From Paenisporosarcina sp. FSL H8-0542 (GTDB lineage Bacteria; Bacillota; Bacilli; Bacillales_A; Planococcaceae): a DNA stretch of 64,000 nt. Shown here piece by piece: positions 17,501 to 24,088 of the stretch. The translations under genes were made by a program, and so were the position numbers. The number at the start of each line of letters is the position of its first letter. Position 1 is the stretch's first letter. The stretch is taken from the NCBI RefSeq assembly GCF_038632915.1, contig NZ_CP152050.1, forward strand, positions 2,821,001 to 2,885,000. The letters are read 5' to 3'. The notes below the pieces were generated by a model. It made no database searches. It worked only from the letters and a program-made list of their open reading frames with translations, and was not told the origin of the DNA.

Positions 17501-18370
17501 AGCATCTGCGGAGATTTTGCTGATTTTCACATCGTCTGTTAGACCTTGAATATCAACAGTTAAGACAGCATTTTGATTATAATCAATCGCTACAGGTTCC
17601 ACTGATCCTGAAACCGTCAAGTCAGCTTTCTTGAAGTCAATTGTTGAAACTCCGTCTGTTGTATTGTAAGGATCAGTTACTTCTGTTGTAATACCACCTT
17701 TTGTTACAAGGAATGAGTATGAGGTTTTACCATTTGGAATGTTGTCGTATGAGAATACAAATCTCTCATTTTCAGGTTCATATGTCATTTCATTCGTTTG
17801 GCCATTAAACTTTAACTCTACTTTTTCAATCGTGTCCATGTCGTCACTAGCGAAAAGGGCTTTGTCCCGGTAATAGAAAGTTGCGTCCCCTTTATCAATG
17901 ACTGGAGCCGAACCATCCGGAACGATGCGAATTTGCTCGACACCGCTAGTAATATAAGCCTTTGTCAGTGAGTCGTTCTTATTCACTTGAATAAAACGAT
18001 CCCCAAACTCTTTTTGAGCAGTATCCCAGTTATCAGTACTACGAAGAACAAATCCAAGTTGCTTCGTTTCAGGAGCAACCCCAATATTAACTGATGCCAC
18101 TCCTCCTTCATACGATTCGAAATTGATTTGATCATTTTTAATGCCTGTATTCCATGCCCAAATATTCCAGGTACCATAGTTTTGATCTTCGCGAATATAA
18201 GTGAATCGTACATGACGATTCGAAGAGTCCGTTAATTCATTTACAGTTGTCTCTGTTGAACTCGTGGCATGTGCCTGTTGAGCTGGTATAAATGGTAGCC
18301 ATAAGCTCAAAACCAGTACTGAAACGATAAACATATTTAGTTTGCGTTTAACATCTATTGCATTTCTCAC
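11528..18370 (-). CDS. Cell-wall amylase-pullulanase (two GH13 catalytic domains, CBM41 modules, SLH anchor)
   Basis: 2280 residues from a GTG with AAGGAGG 9 bp upstream. Signal peptide 1-35; an N-terminal carbohydrate-binding region to about 160; a GH13 alpha-amylase domain about 355-800 with Asp576 (DYFRVDTVKH), Glu605 (MIGEAWG) and Asp671 (SSHDEDG). Two CBM41 pullulanase-associated repeats cover about 862-1075. A CBM48 plus type I pullulanase follows, about 1180-1850, with the YNWGYDP signature at 1387-1393, Asp1501 (DGMRFD), Glu1530 (FIGEGW) and Asp1621 (IEAHD). Three SLH repeats fill the last 190 residues. Both catalytic triads are intact, so it should cut alpha-1,4 and alpha-1,6 bonds of starch or glycogen at the cell wall. 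CcpA/LacI-like operators lie upstream. Confidence 0.95.
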   Translation of the reverse strand: MRNAIDVKRKLNMFIVSVLVLSLWLPFIPAQQAHATSSTETTVNELTDSSNRHVRFTYIREDQNYGTWNIWAWNTGIKNDQINFESYEGGVASVNIGVAPETKQLGFVLRSTDNWDTAQKEFGDRFIQVNKNDSLTKAYITSGVEQIRIVPDGSAPVIDKGDATFYYRDKALFASDDMDTIEKVELKFNGQTNEMTYEPENERFVFSYDNIPNGKTSYSFLVTKGGITTEVTDPYNTTDGVSTIDFKKADLTVSGSVEPVAIDYNQNAVLTVDIQGLTDDVKISKISADASSLGGSAKLEIDPSLKEIAIAVDDDTTVGIKTIPLTVVDSYGNTYEGTAEVEVKTRQSTGTSDFDWDESVIYFMLTDRFFDGDESNNDPYDLNYDTSKRGTYQGGDLKGITTKLDYLDDLGVNTIWISPIVENIKYDVRSVETNGSSVDPYYGYHGYWASDFGKLNPHFGTMEDFHELIDAAHARDMKIMVDVVVNHTGYGLKEIDGAMANKPAGFPTDEERASFSDIVRQGADVGTDEVVGELAGLPDIKTEDPAVRQQIIDWQTSWIEQATTENGNTIDYFRVDTVKHVEDATWMKFKNSLTDKMPEFKMIGEAWGANVNNNLGYLNTGTMDSLLDFEFKNTARNFVNGQLKAANESLVDRNGKIDNAGTFGQFLSSHDEDGFLHSLGGDEGKLKVAASLQATAKGQPVIYYGEELGLSGANNYPQYDNRYNFAWDQVENNDVLEHYTKILNFRSEHSKVFAKGERTFVGGSDKDKFLLFSRDYQDQSVYVGLNVAEEAKDVTLTVDSADAVVTDYYSGEVYEANDTGEINLTLPSKVDGGTVLLTVEGGNITGAVATADGNPEVEPIPDNTIRIHYNRQDNVYENFGAWLWNDVASPSANWPVGATMFEKTDSYGAYIDVPLANGAKNIGFLVMDITKGDAGKDGGDKGFTISQPEMNEIWIKQGSDKVYTYEPVNLPANTVRIHYTRENADYENLGIWNWGDTAAPSDGWPTGAVDLDGTDRYGAYADIELKEGAKDIGFLIVNQQTQEKDAGDKSFNLLDKYNHLWIKQGDNNVYISPYGEVASGIVSGEVISEDTILLGFTMTDGLTSEKLKDDLAIKDVDGADVSIESIEITGATTVEVTATLNLDKLPLSITYSGRTVSASTGWRMLDKLYAYDGNDLGATYKNGSATLKLWAPKASKVVANFFDKEDATAPIDTVELTLGEQGVWSKDINPSDLGVTDLKGYYYQYEVTNNGVMKTVLDPYAKSMATFTVNTEGDAGPDGDTVGKAAIVDLSGTNPKGFDHASIDGYEKREDAVIYEVHVRDFTSDPSIEKDLKSRWGSYKGFIDKLDYIKSLGVTHVQLLPVMAWYYGDETKMDERELDYSAGGNEYNWGYDPHSYFSPDGAYSENPKDAELRVKELKELIDAIHDADMGVVFDVVYTHMAKASMLNDIVPNYYAYQDAKGNFLGGFGNNLATSHIMAEKLMVDSVKYWFDEYKIDGMRFDMMGDATYPSIQKAYDVAASVNPDALFIGEGWRTFAGHLADPALAGMGADQDWMDKTDDVGVFSDEIRNELKSGFGSEGEPRFITGGARNIDTIFNNIKGQPSNTADDDPGDMVQYIEAHDNLPLYDVIAQSIKKDPAIPENDLEIHKRIRIGNSLILTSQGTAFLHAGQEYGRTKQWLGEGVPEQKYHELKDMDGNTFGYFVHDSYDSSDAINKFDWQKATNKKEFAVNTTTNAYTKGLIDLRKSTNAFRLGEKALVDTNVSLLDFPEMKDSDLVIAYENISTDKTGNYYVFVNADNKARTLTLGDYDFTGGVVLVDNDEAGTHPVSKKSGFSLSNQNMTIDPLTTVVIKLDRKATEEPKNNGNDGYQPPANGKPNTIVLPPQAAEVVKEKNPSGMIEVVTKIVPGKVTEIVNAITPEKFVVALKLEKPATGETVKAQVPGSLFKEALKKNKQAMIEIQSDEASYKLPASEINVADLAKKLGVAESDVQITVSVNVVKSPSTKAKIVSNTIEFHVEAVAGDKKVTITAYGSFVEREIVGDKEFNPKTMVAVKFNQDGTFTSLPTLFDGKIATVKSLTNSIYAIVENNQTFPDVNNINWAEDSIEKLASKYIIKGKVDGTYAPAEEISRAEFTVLLVRALGLPEKAYDKRFSDVKGTEWFNANGELMAAVQYGIINGKHDGTFAPYEKLTRTQAAVMISRAMELKFLNFDFAKLDHAKKLADFKDAKQMTDWSKAGIENVYQAGIIDGKSNGTFDTNGFTKRDQMAKILARFLEVSNLMN

Positions 18371-18466
18371 TCAGCATTTCCTCCTTATTCTTTCGGTGTA
18401 ATAGATTGATAGATTAATGCCAGTCCGCCTCCCTTTCTTGGTTAGATTTGAACCCACAACTCGATG

Positions 18467-18480
18467 TGAAACCGTTTGCA
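18467..18480. promoter_or_regulatory. cre-like (CcpA/LacI family) operator upstream of amylase-pullulanase
   Basis: TGAAACCGTTTGCA matches the cre consensus TGWAANCGNTNWCA at all but one position. It lies about 97 bp before the start codon, where CcpA-mediated catabolite repression or a maltose-type LacI repressor would act. Confidence 0.65.
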
Positions 18481-18489
18481 CAAATAAAT

Positions 18490-18503
18490 CAAAAGCGCTA
18501 ACA
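18490..18503. promoter_or_regulatory. Second cre-like site
   Basis: CAAAAGCGCTAACA matches the cre consensus except for its first two bases and is centred 23 bp from the first site. Binding is inferred. Confidence 0.45.
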
Positions 18504-18556
18504 TATTACATTTGGAAGAAGGAGATTCTAGCTGAATTTATGCAATGAATAATATA

Positions 18557-18570
18557 TGCAAGCGTTTGCA
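18557..18570. promoter_or_regulatory. Third cre-like, nearly palindromic LacI-type site
   Basis: TGCAAGCGTTTGCA is a nearly perfect palindrome with the CG core of LacI/CcpA operators (two cre mismatches). With the two sites nearer the gene it forms a cluster over about 100 bp. Confidence 0.5.
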
Positions 18571-18702
18571 ATACATGTAAAATTTTACTTTAAATCTAAA
18601 TAAACGGCAACTTATAGTTAGAAGATTCAGAATAATATTTTGAGTTTAGTGAGCTAAATAAAGTGGCTGGCAATGGCTATTTGAACAAATACCCCATTTA
18701 AG

Positions 18703-18759
18703 AAAAAGATGTCCTTCTCCTCCTTGACTTCAGTCACTGAGAAAAAGGACACCTTTTTA
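18703..18759. terminator. Terminator-like hairpin in the gap upstream of the pullulanase gene
   Basis: A long inverted repeat, GATGTCCTT ... AAGGACACCTTTTT, with T-rich ends. No intact gene ends here; it may once have terminated the degraded ORF at 18903-19077 or serve the SEC-C gene further up. Confidence 0.55.
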
Positions 18760-18902
18760 TCGTTTATTCATTAAATATAAATCGTTCCGAAATAGTAGTT
18801 TCAATTATCGATTCATCGAGCTAAAATTTGGTGAATGCAAACAGTTCTTCAGTTTCCTCGAAATACGTTCAGGAACTCACTGTTTAACCCTACTGCTAGC
18901 CA

Positions 18903-19077
18903 TCAATCCAATAGCTTTCTCGCTTTATTTAACTTATTACTGTGCATTTCAATCTTATTGATAATCTCGTTCCTAAGGATAGGACAGACAGCCCCATTTA
19001 ACAACGCTTTCTGATAAAACAAACAACACCTGCGCCAAAACATTACCACGCGCATCATCCCCTAATCCCTTATACAT
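18903..19077 (-). pseudogene. Frameshifted remnant ORF of unknown family
   Basis: On the minus strand an ATG at 19077 opens MYKGLGDDARGNVLAQVLFV, which runs into a stop. The adjacent frame continues sensibly as YQKALLNGAVCPILRNEIIN and further to LNKARKLLD and a TGA at 18903. The two pieces read as one protein tail of about 58 residues with a single frameshift. It also extends a little upstream in the same frame. The family is not recognised. The position, between a gene end and a terminator-like hairpin, fits a decayed gene. Confidence 0.4.
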
Positions 19078-19245
19078 TGTAAATATCATAGAATAAATTC
19101 AGGAAATATTATGTGGTTAAATAGAATCGTTTTATCAATATAAAGTTATGCCCTTTGGATTGGGAGATATGACTAAATAACCTACATGGACAATTTAAAG
19201 TTCTTCTCCCCACGGTTCGTCAAGTAGAATGTACTAGAGAGATGT

Positions 19246-20220
19246 TCAATCCTTATTGTTTGTCGAAGCTGCCTCCACAAGGAAATCACCTATTTGGTCT
19301 CTGTATTTTGCGACCGTTGCGGATGAAACATCAAAATAAGTAGCAAGATCTTTCATCGTTGAATAAACAGGCCCCACCAGCCCGAAGTCATATGCCACTT
19401 GAATAGCACCAGCAGCCACAGCTTCCGGTTTCTTTGCTTTGACGCCATGTTCCAACAAAAAGGCACTCAGCAGTTTTTCGACCATTTCTTTGTCGTGACT
19501 GTGCTGATCCATATATTGTGCAGCCATATGCATGATTCTACTTTGGAAAGGCGTGAAGGAAAACAGAGATTCGACGTGACCGAATGACGCGTATAAATCT
19601 AGATAGTCTACGTCTTTTGCTTTCATTTTTCCTACCAGTTGTTCAACTAAAGAAGATCGGCTTTTCGGAATGAACACAATACCACTGGTTCCGATTAGAC
19701 CTCGCTCACCTTCTCGTGGATCCAGCAAGACAATGCCAAATAACCACTCACCAATGACGGAATTCAATCCTCCTCCTGGCAATGTATAGTCCTCTTTACT
19801 TAACGAGTCCCGCACAACCAATCGGTCTCCTTGTACACCCGTCACTTCGCCGAGGAGCAAGAAAGGATGTTTCCAATCCGTCAACACATCGATTACTTGT
19901 TGTCTGCGCTGCTTCGTGATTTGCTTCTCCACAAAGCTCGTCCATAATTCCGAATGCTCCAGATAATAGTAACTATCCATAGCGATGGCTTCGATTAATT
20001 CCGGTTCAAAAATCGAACGAAGCTCAGACATCCATTTCCGTACACGCACGTCCAGCTCACCATAAGTACGCGGACCGATCCCCTCGTTCGCAAAACCTTC
20101 CATAATGCGTTCTAGTTCACCATCTACCACATCTGATAGATTGACGACATTCGTCTTGCCACAACATTTCTTATATTTTAGCCCGCTTCCACAAGGACAG
20201 GCATCATTTCTTCCTACCAT
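19246..20220 (-). CDS. SEC-C metal-binding motif protein
   Basis: 324 residues. The N-terminus carries a SEC-C zinc motif, [14 protein letters not shown], with Cys8, Cys10, Cys19 and Cys20 as ligands, the same motif found at the SecA C-terminus and in many proteins of unknown role. The remainder is mostly alpha-helical with no recognised enzyme domain. The C-terminal segment ([20 protein letters not shown]) resembles a helix-turn-helix, so nucleic-acid binding is possible. An AGGGTGA ribosome binding site precedes the ATG. It is monocistronic. The function is unknown. Confidence 0.75.
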   Translation of the reverse strand: MVGRNDACPCGSGLKYKKCCGKTNVVNLSDVVDGELERIMEGFANEGIGPRTYGELDVRVRKWMSELRSIFEPELIEAIAMDSYYYLEHSELWTSFVEKQITKQRRQQVIDVLTDWKHPFLLLGEVTGVQGDRLVVRDSLSKEDYTLPGGGLNSVIGEWLFGIVLLDPREGERGLIGTSGIVFIPKSRSSLVEQLVGKMKAKDVDYLDLYASFGHVESLFSFTPFQSRIMHMAAQYMDQHSHDKEMVEKLLSAFLLEHGVKAKKPEAVAAGAIQVAYDFGLVGPVYSTMKDLATYFDVSSATVAKYRDQIGDFLVEAASTNNKD

Positions 20221-20660
20221 ATTAGGTCACCCTTTTCTTACTCATTCTACTAGTAAGGGTAACATATGTGTTTGTTTAGATACAATTGAGGTAGAAGCAT
20301 GGATAATACAGAATTTTATTGTTGTCTCGTTAATTAAAAACTCATCATCTTATTTCGTTTAACAGTACTATTGACTGAGTTTAATTCTTCGAGAGGTGTA
20401 ACATCTTCTCTTTTCGTATTTTGTCACGTAAAGCCGAAATCTTTCAATTTACTGGATCAAAAAAAATAATTCGTGATTATCGACCAATGTGTTTCTTCCT
20501 GCACTTTTGTTACATCATTTAAGATTTTCACTCTAGCGTAAAGAATAAATTTGTATAAGGCAAACGTTCAAAACACTGATTGGAACGGATTTTATGAATG
20601 CCCTACAATGAGGCTACCTAGGAATAACCCTAATGTGCGCATTGGCAAGGCAGCTCAAAA
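20221..20660. other. Intergenic region upstream of the sigma factor gene
   Basis: About 440 bp between divergent genes. No ORF with codon-like structure, tRNA or clear hairpin is seen. It should hold the promoters of the SEC-C gene (minus) and of the sigma factor gene (plus). Confidence 0.35.
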
Positions 20661-21140
20661 ATGGACAATTTTAATAAAGTGTTAAATCAGTTTGAACCAA
20701 TGATTCATGCATGTTTACGCAAGCTCCGTATTTATAAAAATCATGATGCGTTCATACAAGCCGGGCGTATTGGGCTTTGGCAGGCGTGGAAACGCTATGA
20801 CAAGACTAAAGGAGACTTTGCACCTTTTGCCTATAGATGTATTTATGGAAGTTTACTGGATGAATTGAAAAAAGCGACGACCGAAGAATTGCTTATGCCA
20901 GCAGAAGATCAAACGCTGGAGCTTTTATTGAACCAACCCGTTTTGGGATCGGAAAATTGGGAGCAATTGAGTGAGGCCGTGTCTCGTTTGCAGCCCCATG
21001 AGCAACAGCTTATTCATTTGTTATACATGATCGGGAGTTCACAGGACGAAGTGGCCAAGCATTTGGGGATTACGAAAGCTGGAGTCAAAAAAAGAAGAGA
21101 GCGTACTTTGGCTAAATTAAAACAACTGATGACAACATAA
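20661..21140 (+). CDS. Sigma-70 family RNA polymerase sigma factor (YvrI/SigO- or ComX-like)
   Basis: 159 residues. Region 2 covers about 10-75 (IYKNHDAFIQAGRIGLWQAW, then RYDKTKGDFAPFAYRCIYG), a pattern seen in B. subtilis YvrI (SigO) and related small sigma factors. Region 4 covers about 100-157 with an HTH ending in QDEVAKHLGITKAGVKKRRE. A separate anti-sigma gene is not visible next to it. It stands on the plus strand and converges with comK, so a link to competence or another stress programme is possible but unproven. The ribosome binding site is weak (AAGG 12 bp upstream). Confidence 0.85.
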   Translation: MDNFNKVLNQFEPMIHACLRKLRIYKNHDAFIQAGRIGLWQAWKRYDKTKGDFAPFAYRCIYGSLLDELKKATTEELLMPAEDQTLELLLNQPVLGSENWEQLSEAVSRLQPHEQQLIHLLYMIGSSQDEVAKHLGITKAGVKKRRERTLAKLKQLMTT

Positions 21141-21364
21141 ACCTGCTTTCAACATTCAACGAGGTTCTATTATAAACCTGTTACCCAACAATGTGGATGC
21201 AAGAGTTTTGAGTGGAGCATCAATCTTTAAATGGACATGCAAATGGTTGTAGCACAAGTTTGCTTCATCATAAAAGGAATAGGAGACAACTTTTATTTTT
21301 TAGCAAATTGGCAATCGGTAAACCATCTATGCATGTTGGATGTATTTATGAGTAAATTATGTGA

Positions 21365-21868
21365 TTATTCGTCGGTGGGTGGTGAATCTCTTCGTATGTA
21401 AGGTTTCTTTTGTCGGTGGATAAAGCGATAAGTATCTAAGGTGAAGTGGAGTCTTTGCTGTTGTTTCAAAAGGATGTGTTTGGAAACATGGACGGTAATG
21501 GACATCCCATTTGGAAACGTCACCAGACATTTCCCCTTTTCAAACTCTTCTACGACGAAGGGGTGATTGAACAGCCAGACACAATCTTGACGTTGATAGG
21601 ACATCGTCGGAAATGCACCGATTTCCGTCGGTTCGATGAGGATTGGCGTTTTATTGGGATATTTCATAAAAATCCTCGTCGCCTGCATCCGGCCTTCCAT
21701 TGTAGAAGCATATCGAATACATGCATTATTCAGTAATTCATGAACAGTCATTTTAGAATAATATGTCCCGTGGGTTGTCACGATTTTTGATTTATACTTC
21801 CCTGTAAATACAGGCTCAAGCAATAAGGCTTGATTGTCGATTAAATTAGAATCACAGTTTCTCAGAAT
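21365..21868 (-). CDS. comK: Competence transcription factor ComK
   Basis: ComK is the master activator of competence genes in Bacillales. The ComK signature is clear in the second half: TMEGRMQATRIFMKYPNKTP, PILIEPTEIGAFPTMS, CVWLF and LVTFPNGMSITVHVS match B. subtilis ComK (SYAGRKAG, PPIMVDP, IFLFPTLSS, CGWIS, EVTFSNGKTMELPIS). Homologues start close to the FILR sequence. Here no ATG, GTG or TTG occurs near that point; the nearest is a GTG at 22027, which would add about 53 unrelated residues. AAAGGAG lies 5-8 bp before ATT (21868) and CTG (21865), so one of these is the likely start, giving about 167 residues. Confidence 0.85.
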   Translation of the reverse strand: MLRNCDSNLIDNQALLLEPVFTGKYKSKIVTTHGTYYSKMTVHELLNNACIRYASTMEGRMQATRIFMKYPNKTPILIEPTEIGAFPTMSYQRQDCVWLFNHPFVVEEFEKGKCLVTFPNGMSITVHVSKHILLKQQQRLHFTLDTYRFIHRQKKPYIRRDSPPTDE

Positions 21869-21918
21869 AAATTCTCCTTTGCGTCTCCTATAGTTAAATT
21901 CTACTAAATTATCAGATA

Positions 21919-21924
21919 ATTGTA
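21919..21924 (-). promoter_or_regulatory. Possible -10 element of comK
   Basis: TACAAT on the minus strand, without a good -35, as expected for an activator-dependent promoter. It lies inside the longer GTG-initiated frame and would give a leader of about 43 nt before the ATT/CTG start. No clear ComK AT-box pair was identified. Confidence 0.3.
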
Positions 21925-22103
21925 TAGTGTAAATTGACTGAATTATTAATTTTAATAAGATTGTTTTATATTCTGAGGTCTTTTTTCTTAGATAAGTACC
22001 TTTGCATTTCCCGTTGAAAAGTACCACCCATTCGAAAATTAATTCTATTTCATTTTATTTCACATAAAATAACTAAAAAGCAAACTGTGAAAGCGGTGAT
22101 AAA

Positions 22104-22784
22104 TTGAGTAAGAACAACGATTTCCAACCTTTTTCAAATGAGTCTTCTAATTGCTTCAAACCATTTATCAGTGCCAGTCCCATCACTTCATTTCATCCGG
22201 TTCCGCGTTACCCACATATTGATGACACCGCATTTATTAGCCCATTTTCCAGTGTGATCGGTGATGTTGTCATTCAAGATAACGTCTATATTGCTCCAAA
22301 TGTTAGTATCCGTGCGGATGATGGAACACCTTTTCATATTGGGTCTAATGTTAATATTCAGGACGGCGTCATTTTACATGGTTTATTAAATAAACATTAT
22401 TTGGTGGGAAATCACAGCTATTCGATTTTCATTGGAAATGAAGTGACAATTGCACATGGATCACTTGTACACGGGCCTTGTTTCATTGGAAATAACGTAT
22501 TTGTTGGATTCAGGGCTATGGTTTATAATGCCATCGTCGAAGAAGGAGCCTTCCTATCTTACGATGCGATTGTAACCAATGGTGTAAGGATTCCACCAAA
22601 TCGATTCGTACCACCTGGAGCGCATATTGATACGCAAGAAAAAGCAAATATGCTTTCACAAGTACCAAAGGACAGTGAAGAATTTGCAATGGAAGTTCAG
22701 CGTGTGAACCAAGAATTCCCATCTTCTTATCACCTACTGTTTGGCACAAATCGTTGTTCTTGCGGGCTTGCCTATACCCATTAA
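22104..22784 (+). CDS. Gamma-class carbonic anhydrase (CamH-like, left-handed beta-helix)
   Basis: 226 residues with hexapeptide repeats forming a left-handed beta-helix from about 35 to 165 (FISPFSSVIGDVVIQDNVYI, then NVSIRADDGTPFHIGSNVNI). Three His residues usual for zinc binding are present in the HGLLNKH, TIAHGS and LVHGP segments. Together with the C-terminal helix this matches the Cam/CamH gamma carbonic anhydrase family, which interconverts carbon dioxide and bicarbonate. Some relatives are acyltransferases, but the RADDG and VQDG-type signature favours the anhydrase group. The start is TTG at 22104 with a weak GGTGAT ribosome binding site. A terminator follows. Confidence 0.85.
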   Translation: MSKNNDFQPFSNESSNCFKPFISASPITSFHPVPRYPHIDDTAFISPFSSVIGDVVIQDNVYIAPNVSIRADDGTPFHIGSNVNIQDGVILHGLLNKHYLVGNHSYSIFIGNEVTIAHGSLVHGPCFIGNNVFVGFRAMVYNAIVEEGAFLSYDAIVTNGVRIPPNRFVPPGAHIDTQEKANMLSQVPKDSEEFAMEVQRVNQEFPSSYHLLFGTNRCSCGLAYTH

Positions 22785-22829
22785 GTGACATTAGTTTGTT
22801 TATGGATTTTACGAAAAACCCTATAAATA

Positions 22830-22864
22830 GAAGAAGCGGTCGAACAATGTCGGCCGCTTCTTCC
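22830..22864 (+). terminator. Terminator of the carbonic anhydrase gene
   Basis: Hairpin GAAGAAGCGGTCGA ... TCGGCCGCTTCTTC with a short loop, about 45 bp past the stop codon, followed by a T-rich stretch. Confidence 0.75.
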
Positions 22865-22951
22865 ATTTTCAATAAAGTTGCCATCGTATGCCATGTATAG
22901 ATTCCGTTACTTTTATCATATGTCACAACCTTATTTTGGAGGACGTGTATC

Positions 22952-22994
22952 ACATCAATCCCCCTGTGATGTTTGTTCACAGGGGGATTGATGT
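22952..22994. repeat. Perfect 18-bp inverted repeat between convergent genes
   Basis: ACATCAATCCCCCTGTGA and its exact complement are separated by 7 nt, ending 5 bp from the minus-strand stop at 23000. It could be a bidirectional terminator or a mobile-element end. Confidence 0.6.
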
Positions 22995-22999
22995 TTTGT

Positions 23000-23299
23000 C
23001 TAGTTACCCTTCCAAATAAGCTCCCCATTTTCCAAGAAAATTTTATTTGGTGAATTTTTTCTTGATAGTTCTAGTAACTTGCCTTCTCTTATAACTTTAT
23101 TGGAAAAATTTTGTTCAATATAGATTATTCTTAAGGTACAAGCAAAATATTCTTCATAGCCTTCTTCTGTTAATTCTAATCCATTATCAGTTTCATAAAT
23201 TGTATCCAATTCTGCTTTAACTTTTAATTCGTTTTTCCACTCAACTAAAACTATTGTTCCATTTGGATACTTGTTTAATGCTGAAATTAAATCATCCAT
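23000..23299 (-). CDS. Probable immunity protein of a polymorphic toxin locus
   Basis: 99 residues from the ATG at 23299 (the open frame extends to 23407, but the extra 36 residues overlap the toxin remnant in another frame). The protein is small and acidic (DDLISALNKYPNGTIVLVEW, then TEEGYEEYFACTLRIIYIEQ). It has no signal or membrane segment. It follows by 16 bp the remnant of an Ntox50-type toxin C-terminus; immunity genes lie immediately downstream of their toxins, which is the reason for the call. No specific immunity family is recognised with certainty. Confidence 0.55.
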   Translation of the reverse strand: MDDLISALNKYPNGTIVLVEWKNELKVKAELDTIYETDNGLELTEEGYEEYFACTLRIIYIEQNFSNKVIREGKLLELSRKNSPNKIFLENGELIWKGN

Positions 23300-23315
23300 T
23301 TTCCACACCCACTTT

Positions 23316-23438
23316 CTATGGTCTTGCAGGTACAATATGGGCTCCGTTTTTCGAATAATGAATAATAACTTTGGTTGTATTAAAACTCTTTTTAGTAATT
23401 GGATCAACCCATTTTCCTATTACCAGCCCAATAACAAG
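23316..23438 (-). pseudogene. C-terminal remnant of an Ntox50-type polymorphic toxin
   Basis: Reading the minus strand from 23438 gives GLVIGKWVDPITKKSFNTTK followed by VIIHYSKNGAHIVPARP and a TAG at 23316. A VDPxTG-like segment ending in IIHYSKNGAHIVPARP is the hallmark end of the polymorphic toxin type 50 domain. No start codon or upstream toxin body is present; the frame blends into the end of the DUF2716 gene. Only about 40 codons remain, so the toxin is dead while its neighbours survive. Confidence 0.7.
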
Positions 23439-23445
23439 GTTTAAA

Positions 23446-23949
23446 TTATCCCTGACGTAATATCTTTTGAAACATTCTCGGTTGATGTTTTTCAAAACCT
23501 TTTATCAAGTCTTTTCCAAATATAGTGATGGTCTTTTCCCAAGGGTGTCCTAATAATCCCCATTCAAAATTCTTGTGAATAAAAAAGTAATAATCACCGT
23601 TTGGAAAAATAGGTACTGTCCATTCATCAAACTCACTTTTTGGAAACTCCAAACGGGGGTTTACCCAATAACCTGGATGCTGCCAATCTACCGCATACAT
23701 ATATTCATTCTTCTGTGTGAGTTCTTGAAAAACAAACAATGACTGATCCTCTAGGTCATAATAAAATTCATCATAAGTATCTGATTCTCCGGACCAATTT
23801 AAATACGGGGATACATCATATGTGATAAATGGATTTGGAACTTCAAAAGATGGGAAGTTTGATATGCTTGGTTCAAAATTAAATTCAACATATATCCTAT
23901 CCCATACCTCTTTATATTCTAATGCGGATAATTCAATCCAATTTTCCAT
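23446..23949 (-). CDS. DUF2716 family protein (likely immunity-type)
   Basis: 167 residues from the ATG at 23949, preferred over the upstream in-frame GTG (23961) because AAAGGTGG is 8 bp before it and relatives begin MENWIELS. It is rich in aromatic and acidic residues (WIELSALEYKEVWDRIYVEF, PSFEVPNPFITYDVSPYLNW, WGLLGHPWEKTITIFG), matching the DUF2716 family often met in toxin-immunity loci. It lies directly upstream of the toxin remnant and would be co-transcribed with the second immunity-like gene. Confidence 0.75.
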   Translation of the reverse strand: MENWIELSALEYKEVWDRIYVEFNFEPSISNFPSFEVPNPFITYDVSPYLNWSGESDTYDEFYYDLEDQSLFVFQELTQKNEYMYAVDWQHPGYWVNPRLEFPKSEFDEWTVPIFPNGDYYFFIHKNFEWGLLGHPWEKTITIFGKDLIKGFEKHQPRMFQKILRQG

Positions 23950-24088
23950 TTGAATAGCCACCTTTACGATGCTTTTATTGGGGTTACTATATCATTTTTT
24001 ATTCAACTAACCTGCCTCGCTAGTTGAATAAGAAAAACGAGCTGCTTAACGCAGCCAATCATTTTCCCACAATAATAACCGGAAGTTG

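Noticed and set aside
21900-22090. ComK-type AT boxes (AAAA-N5-TTTT) in the comK upstream region
   Set aside because: Only partial matches and an opposite-orientation TTTTAT/ATAAAA palindrome were found, too weak in such AT-rich DNA.
22516-23028. Minus-strand ORF of 170 codons opposite the carbonic anhydrase gene
   Set aside because: It overlaps the end of a well-supported gene, runs through two hairpins, and shows no domain or ribosome binding site.
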